Part shown: positions 24,406 to 32,262 of the stretch, piece by piece | Layout of the letters: the number at the start of each line of letters is the position of its first letter | Numbering within the stretch: position 1 is the stretch's first letter | NCBI RefSeq assembly: GCF_028737205.1 | Contig: NZ_JAQZAL010000041.1 | Location: forward strand, 1-43,788 | Reading direction: 5' to 3' | Source of the DNA: Actinomycetospora lutea | Lineage (GTDB): Bacteria > Actinomycetota > Actinomycetes > Mycobacteriales > Pseudonocardiaceae | Length of the DNA stretch: 43,788 nucleotides | The notes under the pieces: generated by a model | What the model was told of the DNA's origin: nothing | Seen by the model: only the letters and a program-made list of their open reading frames with translations | Database searches by the model: none | Position numbers and translations under genes: made by a program

Positions 24406-25268
24406 TGGACCTCGACACCCTCACCGCCATCGACGTCCACACCCACGTCGAGCAGGACGCCCACGGGTGCTTCGCGCTGACCGGCGAGCTGCTCGACGCG
24501 TCGGCGCAGTACTTCCGCAGCGACCAGGACCGCACGCCCACCGTCGAGGCGATCGCCGCGCACTACCGCGAGCGCGCCATGGCGGCGGTGGTGTTCACCG
24601 TCGACGCCCCGGCCGCGACCGGGCACCCGCCGCTGTCCAGCGAGGAGATCGTCGAGCGGGCCGCGGCGTTCCCCGACGTGCTCATCCCGTTCGGCTCGGT
24701 CGATCCGCACGGCGGCCGGGCGTCGGTGCAGCGCGCCCGCCGGCTCGTCGAGCGCGGGGCCCGGGGCTTCAAGTTCCACCCCACGCTGCAGGGCTTCGAG
24801 CCGAACGACCGGACCTGGTACCCGTTGTACGAGGCGATCGCCGAGGCCGGCGTCCCCGCCCTGTTCCACACCGGCCAGACCGGCATCGGCGCGGGGCTGC
24901 CCGGCGGCGCGGGCCTGAAGCTGCGCTACTCCGACCCGATGCTGCTCGACGACGTCGCCGCCGACTTCCCCGAGCTCACGATGATCTTCGCGCACCCCTC
25001 GGTGCCGTGGCAGGACGCGGCCATCTCGATCGCCGGCCACAAGGCCAACGTGTTCATCGACCTCTCGGGCTGGGCGCCGAAGTACTTCCCGCCCCAGCTG
25101 GTCCGGGCCGCGGCGCGCCAGCTGCGCGACAAGGTCCTGTTCGGCTCGGACTTCCCGGTGATCACGCCGGACCGCTGGCTGCGCGACTTCGCCGACCTGG
25201 ACATCCCCGACGACGTGCGGCCGGGGATCCTCAAGGGAAACGCGGCGCAGGTGCTCGGCCTGGTCTGA
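24405..25268 (+). CDS. Amidohydrolase-2 family protein, possible beta-ketoacyl-CoA hydrolase
   Basis: 287 residues of the ACMSD-like amidohydrolase superfamily. Metal and catalytic positions are visible: HxH in AIDVHTHVEQD, RGFKFHPTLQGF, LFHTGQTGIG, MIFAHPSVPWQ and the final Asp in LFGSDFPVITPDR. The family includes decarboxylases and hydratases, and also the Rhodococcus CouO-type enzyme that hydrolytically cleaves a 3-ketoacyl-CoA. As the last gene of an operon with CoA ligase, crotonase and 3-hydroxyacyl dehydrogenase, and with no thiolase, a CouO-like C-C cleaving role is my preferred inference. Its start overlaps the upstream stop. A hairpin at 25280-25294 follows. Confidence 0.85.
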   Translation: MDLDTLTAIDVHTHVEQDAHGCFALTGELLDASAQYFRSDQDRTPTVEAIAAHYRERAMAAVVFTVDAPAATGHPPLSSEEIVERAAAFPDVLIPFGSVDPHGGRASVQRARRLVERGARGFKFHPTLQGFEPNDRTWYPLYEAIAEAGVPALFHTGQTGIGAGLPGGAGLKLRYSDPMLLDDVAADFPELTMIFAHPSVPWQDAAISIAGHKANVFIDLSGWAPKYFPPQLVRAAARQLRDKVLFGSDFPVITPDRWLRDFADLDIPDDVRPGILKGNAAQVLGLV

Positions 25269-25279
25269 GCGCCAATCGC

Positions 25280-25294
25280 CGGGGTGCCACCCCG
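25280..25294. terminator. Hairpin after the amidohydrolase gene
   Basis: CGGGGTG (25280-25286) and CACCCCG (25288-25294) form a compact hairpin 12 bp after the stop codon, separating the operon from the next gene. Confidence 0.6.
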
Positions 25295-25329
25295 ATGTCG
25301 CGTGCCGCGACCGGCCGCACGCTGCGGGG

Positions 25330-26058
25330 ATGGAAACCTCCGTGCACGAGATCGCCGACGGCATCTACCGCCTCTCGACCTGCGTGCCCGACATCGGCCC
25401 CGGCGGCTTCACCTTCAACCAGTACCTGATCGACGCCGACGAGCCGCTGCTCTTCCACACCGGTCCGCGCCGGATGTTCCCGCTCGTCGCCGACGCCGTC
25501 GGCCGGGTCCTCGACGTGGCCCGGCTGCGCTGGATCAGCTTCGGCCACGTCGAGGCCGACGAGTGCGGCGCGATGAACGAGTGGCTGACCGCGGCCCCCG
25601 ACGCCCGGGTGACGTTCAACCGGCTCGGCTGCATGGTCTCGGTCGACGACCTCGCCGACCGGCCGCCCGTGCCCGTCGACGACGGCGACCGCCGCGACCT
25701 CGGCGGGCACGTCGTCCGCACGATCACCACGCCCCACGTGCCGCACGGCTGGGAGGCGCAGGTCCTGCACGACGAGACCACCGGCACGCTGCTCTGCGGG
25801 GACCTGTTCGCCCAGCTCGGCGACGGGCCGGCGCTCGTGCACGACACCGACCTCGTCGGGCCCGCGCTCGCGGCCGACGACCTGTTCGGGGCCACCGCGC
25901 TCACCGTCGGCACCGCTCCGGCGATCCGCGGTCTGGCCGCCCTCACGCCGCGCACCCTCGCCCTCATGCACGGACCCGCCCGCGCCGGCGACGGCGGCGC
26001 GGCCCTGGACGCCCTCGCCGACGCGTACGCCGCGCGTCTCGACCGGGCCCTGGCCTGA
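25330..26058 (+). CDS. Metallo-beta-lactamase-fold protein of flavodiiron type
   Basis: 242 residues. The fold's first metal motif appears as FGHVEADECGAMNEW, i.e. H-x-E-x-D-E as in flavodiiron (FprA/ROO) diiron sites rather than the hydrolytic HxHxDH. Later ligand candidates are the His residues in TTPHVPHGWEAQV, the Asp in TLLCGDLFAQLG and the His in ALMHGPARAG. It lacks the C-terminal flavodoxin domain of true flavodiiron proteins, so it may be an oxygen- or NO-reducing partner using a separate flavoprotein, or a diverged enzyme. The ATG start has no strong ribosome-binding site. It is separated from the amidohydrolase operon by a hairpin and followed by a DoxX-like gene. Confidence 0.8.
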   Translation: METSVHEIADGIYRLSTCVPDIGPGGFTFNQYLIDADEPLLFHTGPRRMFPLVADAVGRVLDVARLRWISFGHVEADECGAMNEWLTAAPDARVTFNRLGCMVSVDDLADRPPVPVDDGDRRDLGGHVVRTITTPHVPHGWEAQVLHDETTGTLLCGDLFAQLGDGPALVHDTDLVGPALAADDLFGATALTVGTAPAIRGLAALTPRTLALMHGPARAGDGGAALDALADAYAARLDRALA

Positions 26059-26130
26059 GACCGGCTCGTCACAACCCCGGGCTCCCGCGGGTCTCCACGT
26101 CGACGTCCCCACGCGACGAAGGAGCCGACG

Positions 26131-26538
26131 ATGGACGCACGGACCCTGACCTACCGCACCTCCACCGCCGTCACCGCGGTCGTCCTGCTCTCCGGCGGGC
26201 TCGCCGACCTGCTCGGCGCCGAGTGGGCCGTCGCCGGGATCACGGCCCTCGGCTATCCCGCCTACCTGGCCACGATCCTCGGGGTGTGGAAGCTCCTCGG
26301 CACCGTGGCGATCACGGTCCCCCGGTTCCCGCGGCTCAAGGAGTGGGCCTACGCCGGGATCGTGTTCGACCTCAGCGGCGCCGCGGTCTCCCACCTGGCG
26401 TCCGGGAGCCCGCTGTTCCACCCGATCGTCACGACGACGCTGCTCGTGATCGCCGGCGTCTCCTGGGCCACCCGGCCGGTCTCGCGGCGACTCGCCGACC
26501 TGCCCACCGAGGAGCGCGTCGCCGTGCCGGCGTCCTGA
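26131..26538 (+). CDS. DoxX-like family membrane protein
   Basis: 135 residues with four hydrophobic helices: STAVTAVVLLSGGLADLLGA, AVAGITALGYPAYLATILGV, AYAGIVFDLSGAAVSHLASG and PIVTTTLLVIAGVSWATRP. The segment LGYPAYLATILGVWKLLGTV with the loop VPRFPRLKEWAYAG is typical of the DoxX-like family. Function is uncertain; relatives are linked to respiratory or redox stress. The start ATG 26131 has an AAGGAG ribosome-binding site. Its stop codon abuts the convergent hisS stop codon as TGATCA, with no space for a terminator. Confidence 0.85.
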   Translation: MDARTLTYRTSTAVTAVVLLSGGLADLLGAEWAVAGITALGYPAYLATILGVWKLLGTVAITVPRFPRLKEWAYAGIVFDLSGAAVSHLASGSPLFHPIVTTTLLVIAGVSWATRPVSRRLADLPTEERVAVPAS

Positions 26539-27813
26539 TCAGCCGTCCTGGAGCGCCCGGTCGACGGCGGCGGCCGCGCCGTCCAGGGCGATCGCGGCCT
26601 GGCTGCCGTCGGCGAGATCCTTGAGCTGGATCTCCCCGGCCTCGAGGTCGCGGTCGCCGAGCACGAGCGCGAAGCGCGCCCCCGAACGGTCGGCGGCCTT
26701 CATGGCGCCCTTGAGCCCGCGGTTGCCGTAGGCCAGGTCCGCGCGGATCCCCGCCCGGCGCAGGGCCCCGACGATCCCGACCAGCCGGTCCTTGGCGGCG
26801 TCGCCCAGGGGCACGCCGAAGACCTCGACCCGGCCGGCGGCGTCGTGCCCGGCCTCCTCGACGCGGCACGCGAGCAGGGTGCGGTCGACGCCCAGGCCGA
26901 AGCCGACCCCGGACAGCGCCTGCCCGCCGAGCTCGGCCATCAGCCCGTCGTAGCGCCCGCCGCCGCCGATGCCCGACTGCGAGCCCAGCCCGTCGTGCAC
27001 GAACTCGAAGGTCGTCTTCGTGTAGTAGTCGAGCCCGCGCACCATCCACGGGTTCTCGACGTAGGCGACGCCGAGGTCGTCGAGGTGGCGCTTCACCGCG
27101 GCGTGGTGCGCGGCCGCCTCGTCGGAGAGGTGGTCGACCATGAGCGGCGCGCCGTCGAGCTGGGCGCGGACCTCGGGGCGCTTGTCGTCGAGCACGCGCA
27201 GCGGGTTGATGCGGGCGCGTTCGCGGGTGGCCTCGTCGAGGTCGAGCTTCTCGAGGAAGCGGGTCAGCTCGGTGCGGTACTGCGGGCGGGTCGTCGCGTC
27301 GCCCAGGCTGGTGATCTCCAGGCGGTAGCCGCGCAGGCCGAGCGCGCGGAAGCCCGCATCGGCGACGGCGAGGACCTCGGCGTCGAGGGCCGGGTCGTCG
27401 ACGCCGATGGCCTCGACCCCGACCTGCTGCAGCTGCCGGAAGCGGCCGGCCTGGGGGCGCTCGTAGCGGAAGAACGGCCCGTCGTAGCGCAGCTTGACCG
27501 GCAGCCCGCCCTTGTCCAGGCCGTGCTCGATGACCGAGCGGACGACGCCGGCGGTGCCCTCGGGGCGCAGGGTCACCGAGCGGCCGCCGCGGTCGTCGAA
27601 CGAGTACATCTCCTTGGAGACGACGTCGGTCGACTCGCCCACGCCGCGGGCGTAGAGCGCGGTGTCCTCGAAGACCGGCAGCTCGATGTGCGCGTAGCCG
27701 GCGCGGTCGGCCTCACGGATCAGGGTGTCGCGGACCGTCGTGAACTCCGGCCCGACGTACTCGGGGATGCCCTTGGGCGCGGCGAACCCGCCGGGCGGGA
27801 CCGACGCGCTCAC
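26539..27813 (-). CDS. hisS: Histidine--tRNA ligase
   Basis: 424 residues, class II synthetase. It begins [20 protein letters not shown]. Motif 1/2 regions are [20 protein letters not shown] and [20 protein letters not shown] with QVGVEAIG. The histidine-binding loops are [20 protein letters not shown] and [14 protein letters not shown]. Motif 3 is [15 protein letters not shown]. An anticodon-binding domain follows, ending [17 protein letters not shown]. The start GTG 27811-27813 overlaps the stop of the glyoxalase II-like gene as GTGA, so they are coupled; the same pair is adjacent in Mycobacterium. Confidence 0.97.
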   Translation of the reverse strand: MSASVPPGGFAAPKGIPEYVGPEFTTVRDTLIREADRAGYAHIELPVFEDTALYARGVGESTDVVSKEMYSFDDRGGRSVTLRPEGTAGVVRSVIEHGLDKGGLPVKLRYDGPFFRYERPQAGRFRQLQQVGVEAIGVDDPALDAEVLAVADAGFRALGLRGYRLEITSLGDATTRPQYRTELTRFLEKLDLDEATRERARINPLRVLDDKRPEVRAQLDGAPLMVDHLSDEAAAHHAAVKRHLDDLGVAYVENPWMVRGLDYYTKTTFEFVHDGLGSQSGIGGGGRYDGLMAELGGQALSGVGFGLGVDRTLLACRVEEAGHDAAGRVEVFGVPLGDAAKDRLVGIVGALRRAGIRADLAYGNRGLKGAMKAADRSGARFALVLGDRDLEAGEIQLKDLADGSQAAIALDGAAAAVDRALQDG

Positions 27814-28502
27814 AGGTGACGCCCGGGCGCGCTCGTCAGACCCTGCACGAACGGGTTGGACGCGCGCTCCTGGCCGACGGTCGTCATCGGCCCGTGGCCG
27901 GGCAGGACGGCGGTGTCGTCGGACAGGGACAGGATCTTGTCGCGGAGCGACGCCATCATCTCCTCGGTGGAGCCGCCGGGCAGGTCGGTGCGCCCGATGC
28001 CGCCCTGGAAGAGCGTGTCGCCGGCCAGCAGGAACGGCTGGCCCTCCTCCGTCGCCGAGCGGAACACGACCGAACCGCGGGTGTGGCCCGGCGTGTGGTC
28101 GACGGTGAGCCGCAGCCCGGCCAGCTCGAGCTCGGCGCCGTCGGCGAGCACCTCGACCGTGCGGGGCTCGCGGAACTCCAGGCCCGGGTACATCGCGGCG
28201 ATCTGCCGGCCCATCGGCCCGACCGAGCCGAGCGGGTCGGCGAGCATCCCCCGGTCCTCGGGGTGGATCCAGGCGGGGATGTCGTCGCCGTCGCACACCG
28301 GCGTCACCGACCACATGTGGTCGAGGTGCCCGTGGGTCAGCAGCACCGCGACCGGGGTCAGCCGGTGGCGCGCGAGGACCTCGCGCAGCCCCTCCTCGGC
28401 GTCCTGGCCGGGATCGACCACCACGGCGGACTCCCCGGGGCCCGGAGCGACCACGTAGCAGTTGGTCTGGAACACCCCGGCCGCGAAGGCCTCGACCAGC
28501 AC
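27810..28502 (-). CDS. MBL-fold metallo-hydrolase, glyoxalase II-like
   Basis: 230 residues with the complete hydrolytic metal site. HxHxDH is seen in [12 protein letters not shown], then [12 protein letters not shown], the bridging Asp in [20 protein letters not shown] and the final His in [10 protein letters not shown]. It begins with the glyoxalase II-like N-terminus FQTNCYVV. It could hydrolyse S-lactoyl-thiols (mycothiol in actinobacteria) or another thioester; the neighbours do not decide. The GTG start at 28502 is preceded by GGAGG with 8-bp spacing. It is the first gene of a two-gene operon with hisS and corresponds in context to mycobacterial Rv2581c. Confidence 0.93.
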   Translation of the reverse strand: MLVEAFAAGVFQTNCYVVAPGPGESAVVVDPGQDAEEGLREVLARHRLTPVAVLLTHGHLDHMWSVTPVCDGDDIPAWIHPEDRGMLADPLGSVGPMGRQIAAMYPGLEFREPRTVEVLADGAELELAGLRLTVDHTPGHTRGSVVFRSATEEGQPFLLAGDTLFQGGIGRTDLPGGSTEEMMASLRDKILSLSDDTAVLPGHGPMTTVGQERASNPFVQGLTSAPGRHL

Positions 28503-28538
28503 GTCCTCGTCCTCCCTGAGCGGATCGGCGACCCGACC

Positions 28539-28544
28539 AGCCTA
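28539..28544 (-). promoter_or_regulatory. -10 box for the glyoxalase II-like/hisS operon
   Basis: TAGGCT on the minus strand, 36 bp upstream of the GTG start, predicts a short leader with the GGAGG site. The -35 region is not clear. Confidence 0.45.
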
Positions 28545-28580
28545 GTCGAGACCCTCACGAGGACCGGTCGGCGCGGTTCC

Positions 28581-28586
28581 TACGAT
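28581..28586 (+). promoter_or_regulatory. -10 box for leaderless cyclophilin transcript
   Basis: TACGAT, then seven bases, then GTG 28594. The spacing suggests a transcript starting at the GTG. This argues against an ATG at 28585, which would lie inside the box. Confidence 0.55.
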
Positions 28587-28593
28587 GTCCGCC

Positions 28594-29409
28594 GTGCCGA
28601 CGAACGAGCAGCGCCGGAAGGCCGCCAAGCGCAAGCTGGAACGCCAGATCGAGCGGCGGGCCGAGCGCTCCCGGCGCCGGCGACAGCGGTTGGCCGTGAT
28701 CTCGGTGGTGGCGGTCGTCGCCGTCCTCGCCGTGGCCGCGGGGATCTACTTCGTCGTGACCGGGTCCGACGAGCCCGCCCCGCAGGCCGCGGCGCCCTCG
28801 ACGTGCACGTACAACCCGTCCGAGCCGGCCGCCAAGCCGAACACCCCGCCCGACGGGAACCCCCCGACGACGGGCACCGTCGACGTCACCCTGGAGACCA
28901 CCCAGGGCGCGATCCCGATGACGCTCGACCGCGCGTCCGCCCCCTGCGCGGTCAACGCCGTCGTCAGCCTCGCGTCGCAGGGCTTCTACGACGACACCCC
29001 GTGCCCGCGCCTCGTCACCAGCGCCGGCAGCCTGCAGGTGCTCCAGTGCGGCGACCCGACCGGCTCCGGCTCCGGCGGCCCGGGCTACCAGTACGCCGAG
29101 GAGCCGCCGCAGGGCCTGCCGCCCTTCCCCGGCGCCGAGGGCCAGGCGTCGACCTACGCGCGCGGCCTGATCGCGATGGCCAAGAGCTCCCAGCCCGGCT
29201 CCACCGGCAGCCAGTTCTTCCTGGTCTACGGCGACTCGGGGCTCCCGCCCGAGTACTCGGTGATCGGCCGGATCGGCGGCGGCGGGCTCGGGGTGCTCGA
29301 CCGGATCGCGGCGGCCGGGGACGACGGCTCGAACCAGGCCGGCGGCGGGGCCCCGCGGACCCCGGTGCAGATCCAGCGCGCGGTCGTCGCCGCGCCGCCC
29401 GCTCCCTGA
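28594..29409 (+). CDS. Membrane-anchored peptidyl-prolyl cis-trans isomerase (cyclophilin)
   Basis: 271 residues. A highly basic cytoplasmic N-terminus (RRKAAKRKLERQIERR) with coiled-coil character precedes one membrane helix (LAVISVVAVVAVLAVAAGIY). A Pro-rich linker and a cyclophilin domain on the outer face of the membrane follow. Domain motifs are TTQGAIPMTLDRASAPCAVN, a divergent active-site strand, LIAMAKSSQPGSTGSQFFLV and YSVIGRIGGGGLGVLDRIA. The canonical catalytic Arg (FxRVI) is not clear, since the sequence reads CPRLVTSAG with R present. It matches Rv2582 (ppiB) in context, next to hisS. It should fold secreted or wall proteins. Start GTG 28594 was chosen from the promoter spacing. 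Confidence 0.92.
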   Translation: MPTNEQRRKAAKRKLERQIERRAERSRRRRQRLAVISVVAVVAVLAVAAGIYFVVTGSDEPAPQAAAPSTCTYNPSEPAAKPNTPPDGNPPTTGTVDVTLETTQGAIPMTLDRASAPCAVNAVVSLASQGFYDDTPCPRLVTSAGSLQVLQCGDPTGSGSGGPGYQYAEEPPQGLPPFPGAEGQASTYARGLIAMAKSSQPGSTGSQFFLVYGDSGLPPEYSVIGRIGGGGLGVLDRIAAAGDDGSNQAGGGAPRTPVQIQRAVVAAPPAP

Positions 29410-29494
29410 CCGACACCGCGGTCGGCAGCGCAGCGGCAGCGCCCTGACAGCGGGCGGCGCCATCGTCGGGAGGCACCCGACGAGAGGAGCCCCC

Positions 29495-30331
29495 ATGCCC
29501 ACCTTCCCCGGTACCGCCGGCACCGTCTTCCACGACCGCTGGCTGCCGCAGACCCCGGTCCGCGGCGTCGTCGTCCTCCTGCACGGCCACGGCGAGCACC
29601 TCGGTCTCTACGACGCCCTCGCACGGCGGCTCGCGGCGCAGGGGCAGGCCGTGTACGCCCTCGACGCCGTCGGCCACGGGCGCAGCGCCGGCGAGCGGGC
29701 GCTCATCGCGTCGTGGGACCTGCTCGTCGACGACGCCCGGACGCTCGCGGGGATCGCCCGCGACGCCCACCCGCAGGTGCCGCTGACCCTGGTCGGGCAC
29801 TCGGGAGGGGCGCTCGCAGCCACCCTGCTCGCGCTGCGCTCGCCCGGGCTCGCCGACGCCCTGGTGCTCTCCGGGGGGCCGCTGCGGTCGCAGGACTGGA
29901 TCCACGAGTGGCTCGCGCTGGGCGAGCCGGAGCTCCCGGTCGAGGACCCCCGCGAGCTGCTGAGCACGCACCCGGAGTACGTCGACGCCCTGCTCCACGA
30001 CCCGCTGACCCACCACGGCGGCTTCCGGAGCGAGACGCTGCAGGCGGTCGCGGACACGTGGCCCGAGGTCGCCGCCGGCCTCGCCGACGGGCGCCTCACC
30101 GTCCCGGTCCTGCTGGTGCACGGCGAGGCGGACCCGCTCGTGCCGGTCGAGCACGCCCACCTGACCGCGGGCGAGCTCGCCGACGCCCGGGTCGTGGTGT
30201 TCCCCGGCGACCTGCACGACGTCCTCAACGAACACGACCGCGAGGCCGTGCACGAGGTCGTCGCCGCGTTCGTCGGGGCGGTGCGGCCGGCTTCCGATTC
30301 GTCCAAGTCACCGGGCACGCCCGTCGCCTAG
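29495..30331 (+). CDS. Alpha/beta hydrolase, monoacylglycerol lipase-like
   Basis: 278 residues. The oxyanion segment is VVVLLHGHGEHLGLYDALAR, the nucleophile elbow is LTLVGHSGGALAA, the acid is in LLVHGEADPLVPVEHAH, and the catalytic His is in PGDLHDVLNEHDREAVHEVV. The hydrophobic GHGRSAGERALIASWDLLV cap region and the DVLNE-like end are characteristic of the monoacylglycerol lipase/lysophospholipase (PldB) group. The start at ATG 29495 has a GAGAGGAG ribosome-binding site. No signal peptide is seen, so it is cytosolic. It stands between the cyclophilin and DUF4440 genes and seems monocistronic. Confidence 0.9.
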   Translation: MPTFPGTAGTVFHDRWLPQTPVRGVVVLLHGHGEHLGLYDALARRLAAQGQAVYALDAVGHGRSAGERALIASWDLLVDDARTLAGIARDAHPQVPLTLVGHSGGALAATLLALRSPGLADALVLSGGPLRSQDWIHEWLALGEPELPVEDPRELLSTHPEYVDALLHDPLTHHGGFRSETLQAVADTWPEVAAGLADGRLTVPVLLVHGEADPLVPVEHAHLTAGELADARVVVFPGDLHDVLNEHDREAVHEVVAAFVGAVRPASDSSKSPGTPVA

Positions 30332-30334
30332 CGT
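30329..30334 (+). promoter_or_regulatory. -10 box for leaderless DUF4440 transcript
   Basis: TAGCGT, six bases, then ATG 30341. The box overlaps the stop codon of the upstream hydrolase. No ribosome-binding site is present. Confidence 0.55.
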
Positions 30335-30340
30335 CGGGCC

Positions 30341-30754
30341 ATGACGACCGACACCATCGAACGGGAGCTCGTCGCCCTGCTGGACGACTGGGGCGCGGCC
30401 ATCGTCTCCGACGACGCCGACCGCATGGCCGCGTTCATGGACGACGACTGGGCCATCGTCTCGTGGACGGGGATCACGTCCCGGGACGACTTCCTCGCCG
30501 TCGTCCGCTCCGGCGCGCTCGGGCACACGCGGATGGAGGCGGTCGGCGAGCGCCGGGTGCGGGTGCACGGCGACGTCGCCTACCTCAGCGTGCGGGTCCT
30601 GAGCACCGCGCAGTACGGCGGCGCCGACATCCCCGCCGACGAGTGGACCACCGACATCTTCGTCCGCTCGCCCGTCGACGGGCGCTGGCGCTGCACGCTG
30701 ACCCACATCACGCCGGTGGGCGACCAGGTGGACCAGGTGGACCAGGGGGACTAG
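30341..30754 (+). CDS. DUF4440/SnoaL-like (NTF2-fold) protein
   Basis: 137 residues with the cone-shaped NTF2-like pattern: an N-terminal helix (ELVALLDDWGAAIVSDDADR), MAAFMDDDWAIVSWTGITSR, a strand-rich core (VRVHGDVAYLSVRVLSTA), and the ending DIFVRSPVDGRWRCTLTHIT, typical of DUF4440. Members are small ligand-binding proteins or enzymes of varied function; nothing here fixes a role. The tail [10 protein letters not shown] is encoded by three 9-bp GACCAGGTG-type repeats (30722-30748). Its stop codon overlaps the convergent gltD stop in the shared CTAG. Confidence 0.85.
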   Translation: MTTDTIERELVALLDDWGAAIVSDDADRMAAFMDDDWAIVSWTGITSRDDFLAVVRSGALGHTRMEAVGERRVRVHGDVAYLSVRVLSTAQYGGADIPADEWTTDIFVRSPVDGRWRCTLTHITPVGDQVDQVDQGD

Positions 30755-32262
30755 GCCGTGCTCAGGGGCAGCGCGCCGGGGTGCAGGGGCGCGGGGAGGT
30801 CGGTGGCGCCGTCGGGGTCGAGGTAGCGGTCGACCGCGGCGGCGGCCGAGCGGCCCTCGGCGATCGCCCAGACGATGAGCGACGCGCCGCGGTGGGCGTC
30901 GCCGCACACGAACACGCCCGGCGCGTCGGTCTGCCAGTCCGAGCCGCAGCCGATCGAGCCCGACGGGGTGCGCTCGAGCCCCAGCGCGGGCAGCAGCGCC
31001 ATGTCGTCGGGGCCGGTGAAGCCGATCGAGAACAGCACGAGGTCGGCGGGCATCTCGTGGACCTCCTCGCTGGTCGGCACGACCTCGCGGCGCCCGTCGG
31101 CGTCGCGGCGGACCTCGACCGACGAGAGCTCGACCGACCGCACATGGCCCCGGTCGTCGCCGACGAAGCGGCGCACCGCGGTGGCGAACAGGCGCTCGCC
31201 GCCCTCCTCGAGCGCGGGCGGGGTGCGGAAGACGTAGGGCCAGGTCGGCCAGGGCGAGGTCGACTCCTGCCGGGTGCGCGGCGGCGGCGGATACTGGTCG
31301 AGCTGGTGCACGCCGATCGCGCCCTGGCGCGTCGCCGTGCCGTAGCAGTCCGCGCCGGTGTCCCCGCCGCCGATCACCACGACACTCCTGCCGCGGGCGT
31401 TGATCGGCGACGGCCCGTCGCCCTCGCACTCGCGGTTGGCCGGCACCAGGTAGTCCATCGCGAGGTGCACGCCGTCGAGGTCCCGCCCGGGGATGGTGCG
31501 GTCGTCCCGCCCGGCGAGCGCGCCGACGGCGAGCACCACGGCGTCGTGGTCGGCGCGCAGCCGCTCGACGGGCATCGCCGGTCCCCCGACCTCGCAGTCC
31601 ACGACGAACCGGGTGCCCTCGGCGCGCATCTGCTCCAGGCGCCGGTCGACCTCCCACTTCTCGAACTTGAACTCGGGGATGCCGTAGCGCATCAGCCCAC
31701 CGAGCCGGTCGTCGCGCTCGAAGACGGTGACGTCGTGCCCGGCGCGCGTGAGCTGCTGGGCCGCCGCGAGCCCGGCCGGCCCGGAGCCGACGACCGCGAC
31801 GCGGCGCCCGGTGCGGTTCGACGGCGGCTGGGGCTCGACCAGCCCGTCGGCCCACCCGTTCTCGGCGATCGACCACTCGACCCGCTTGATCGCGACGGCC
31901 CCCGGTTGGCTGGTGATCGACAGGACGCACGCCGCCTCGCACGGCGCCGGGCACAGCGCGCCGGTGAATTCCGGGAAGTTGTTGGTGGCGTGCAGCCGCT
32001 CGGTGGCCCGGGCCCACTCGCCGCGCCGGACGTGGTCGTTCCACTCCGGGATGAGGTTGCCCAGCGGGCAGCCCGCCCCGCCGGAGTGGCAGAACGGGAT
32101 GCCGCAGTCCATGCACCGGGCGGCCTGGATCCGGGTGCCCTCGCGCACCGCGGGGTCGGTCGGCGGGGCGTAGAGCTCGTGCCAGTCGGTGCGGCGCTCC
32201 TCGACCGGCCGCTTGGGGTTGTCCTGCCGCTCGTACTTCAGGAACCCGCGCGGGTCAGCCAC
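30751..32262 (-). CDS. gltD: Glutamate synthase (NADPH) small subunit
   Basis: 503 residues. The N-terminal Fe-S region has Cys in [31 protein letters not shown] and [14 protein letters not shown]. The FAD-binding motif is [17 protein letters not shown] and the NADPH-binding motif is [20 protein letters not shown]. Near the end is the second FAD contact [19 protein letters not shown]. It passes electrons from NADPH to the GltB large subunit for conversion of glutamine and 2-oxoglutarate into two glutamates. Its GTG start (32260-32262) overlaps the gltB end by 8 bp, so both subunits are coupled. Its stop codon overlaps that of the convergent DUF4440 gene. Confidence 0.97.
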   Translation of the reverse strand: MADPRGFLKYERQDNPKRPVEERRTDWHELYAPPTDPAVREGTRIQAARCMDCGIPFCHSGGAGCPLGNLIPEWNDHVRRGEWARATERLHATNNFPEFTGALCPAPCEAACVLSITSQPGAVAIKRVEWSIAENGWADGLVEPQPPSNRTGRRVAVVGSGPAGLAAAQQLTRAGHDVTVFERDDRLGGLMRYGIPEFKFEKWEVDRRLEQMRAEGTRFVVDCEVGGPAMPVERLRADHDAVVLAVGALAGRDDRTIPGRDLDGVHLAMDYLVPANRECEGDGPSPINARGRSVVVIGGGDTGADCYGTATRQGAIGVHQLDQYPPPPRTRQESTSPWPTWPYVFRTPPALEEGGERLFATAVRRFVGDDRGHVRSVELSSVEVRRDADGRREVVPTSEEVHEMPADLVLFSIGFTGPDDMALLPALGLERTPSGSIGCGSDWQTDAPGVFVCGDAHRGASLIVWAIAEGRSAAAAVDRYLDPDGATDLPAPLHPGALPLSTA

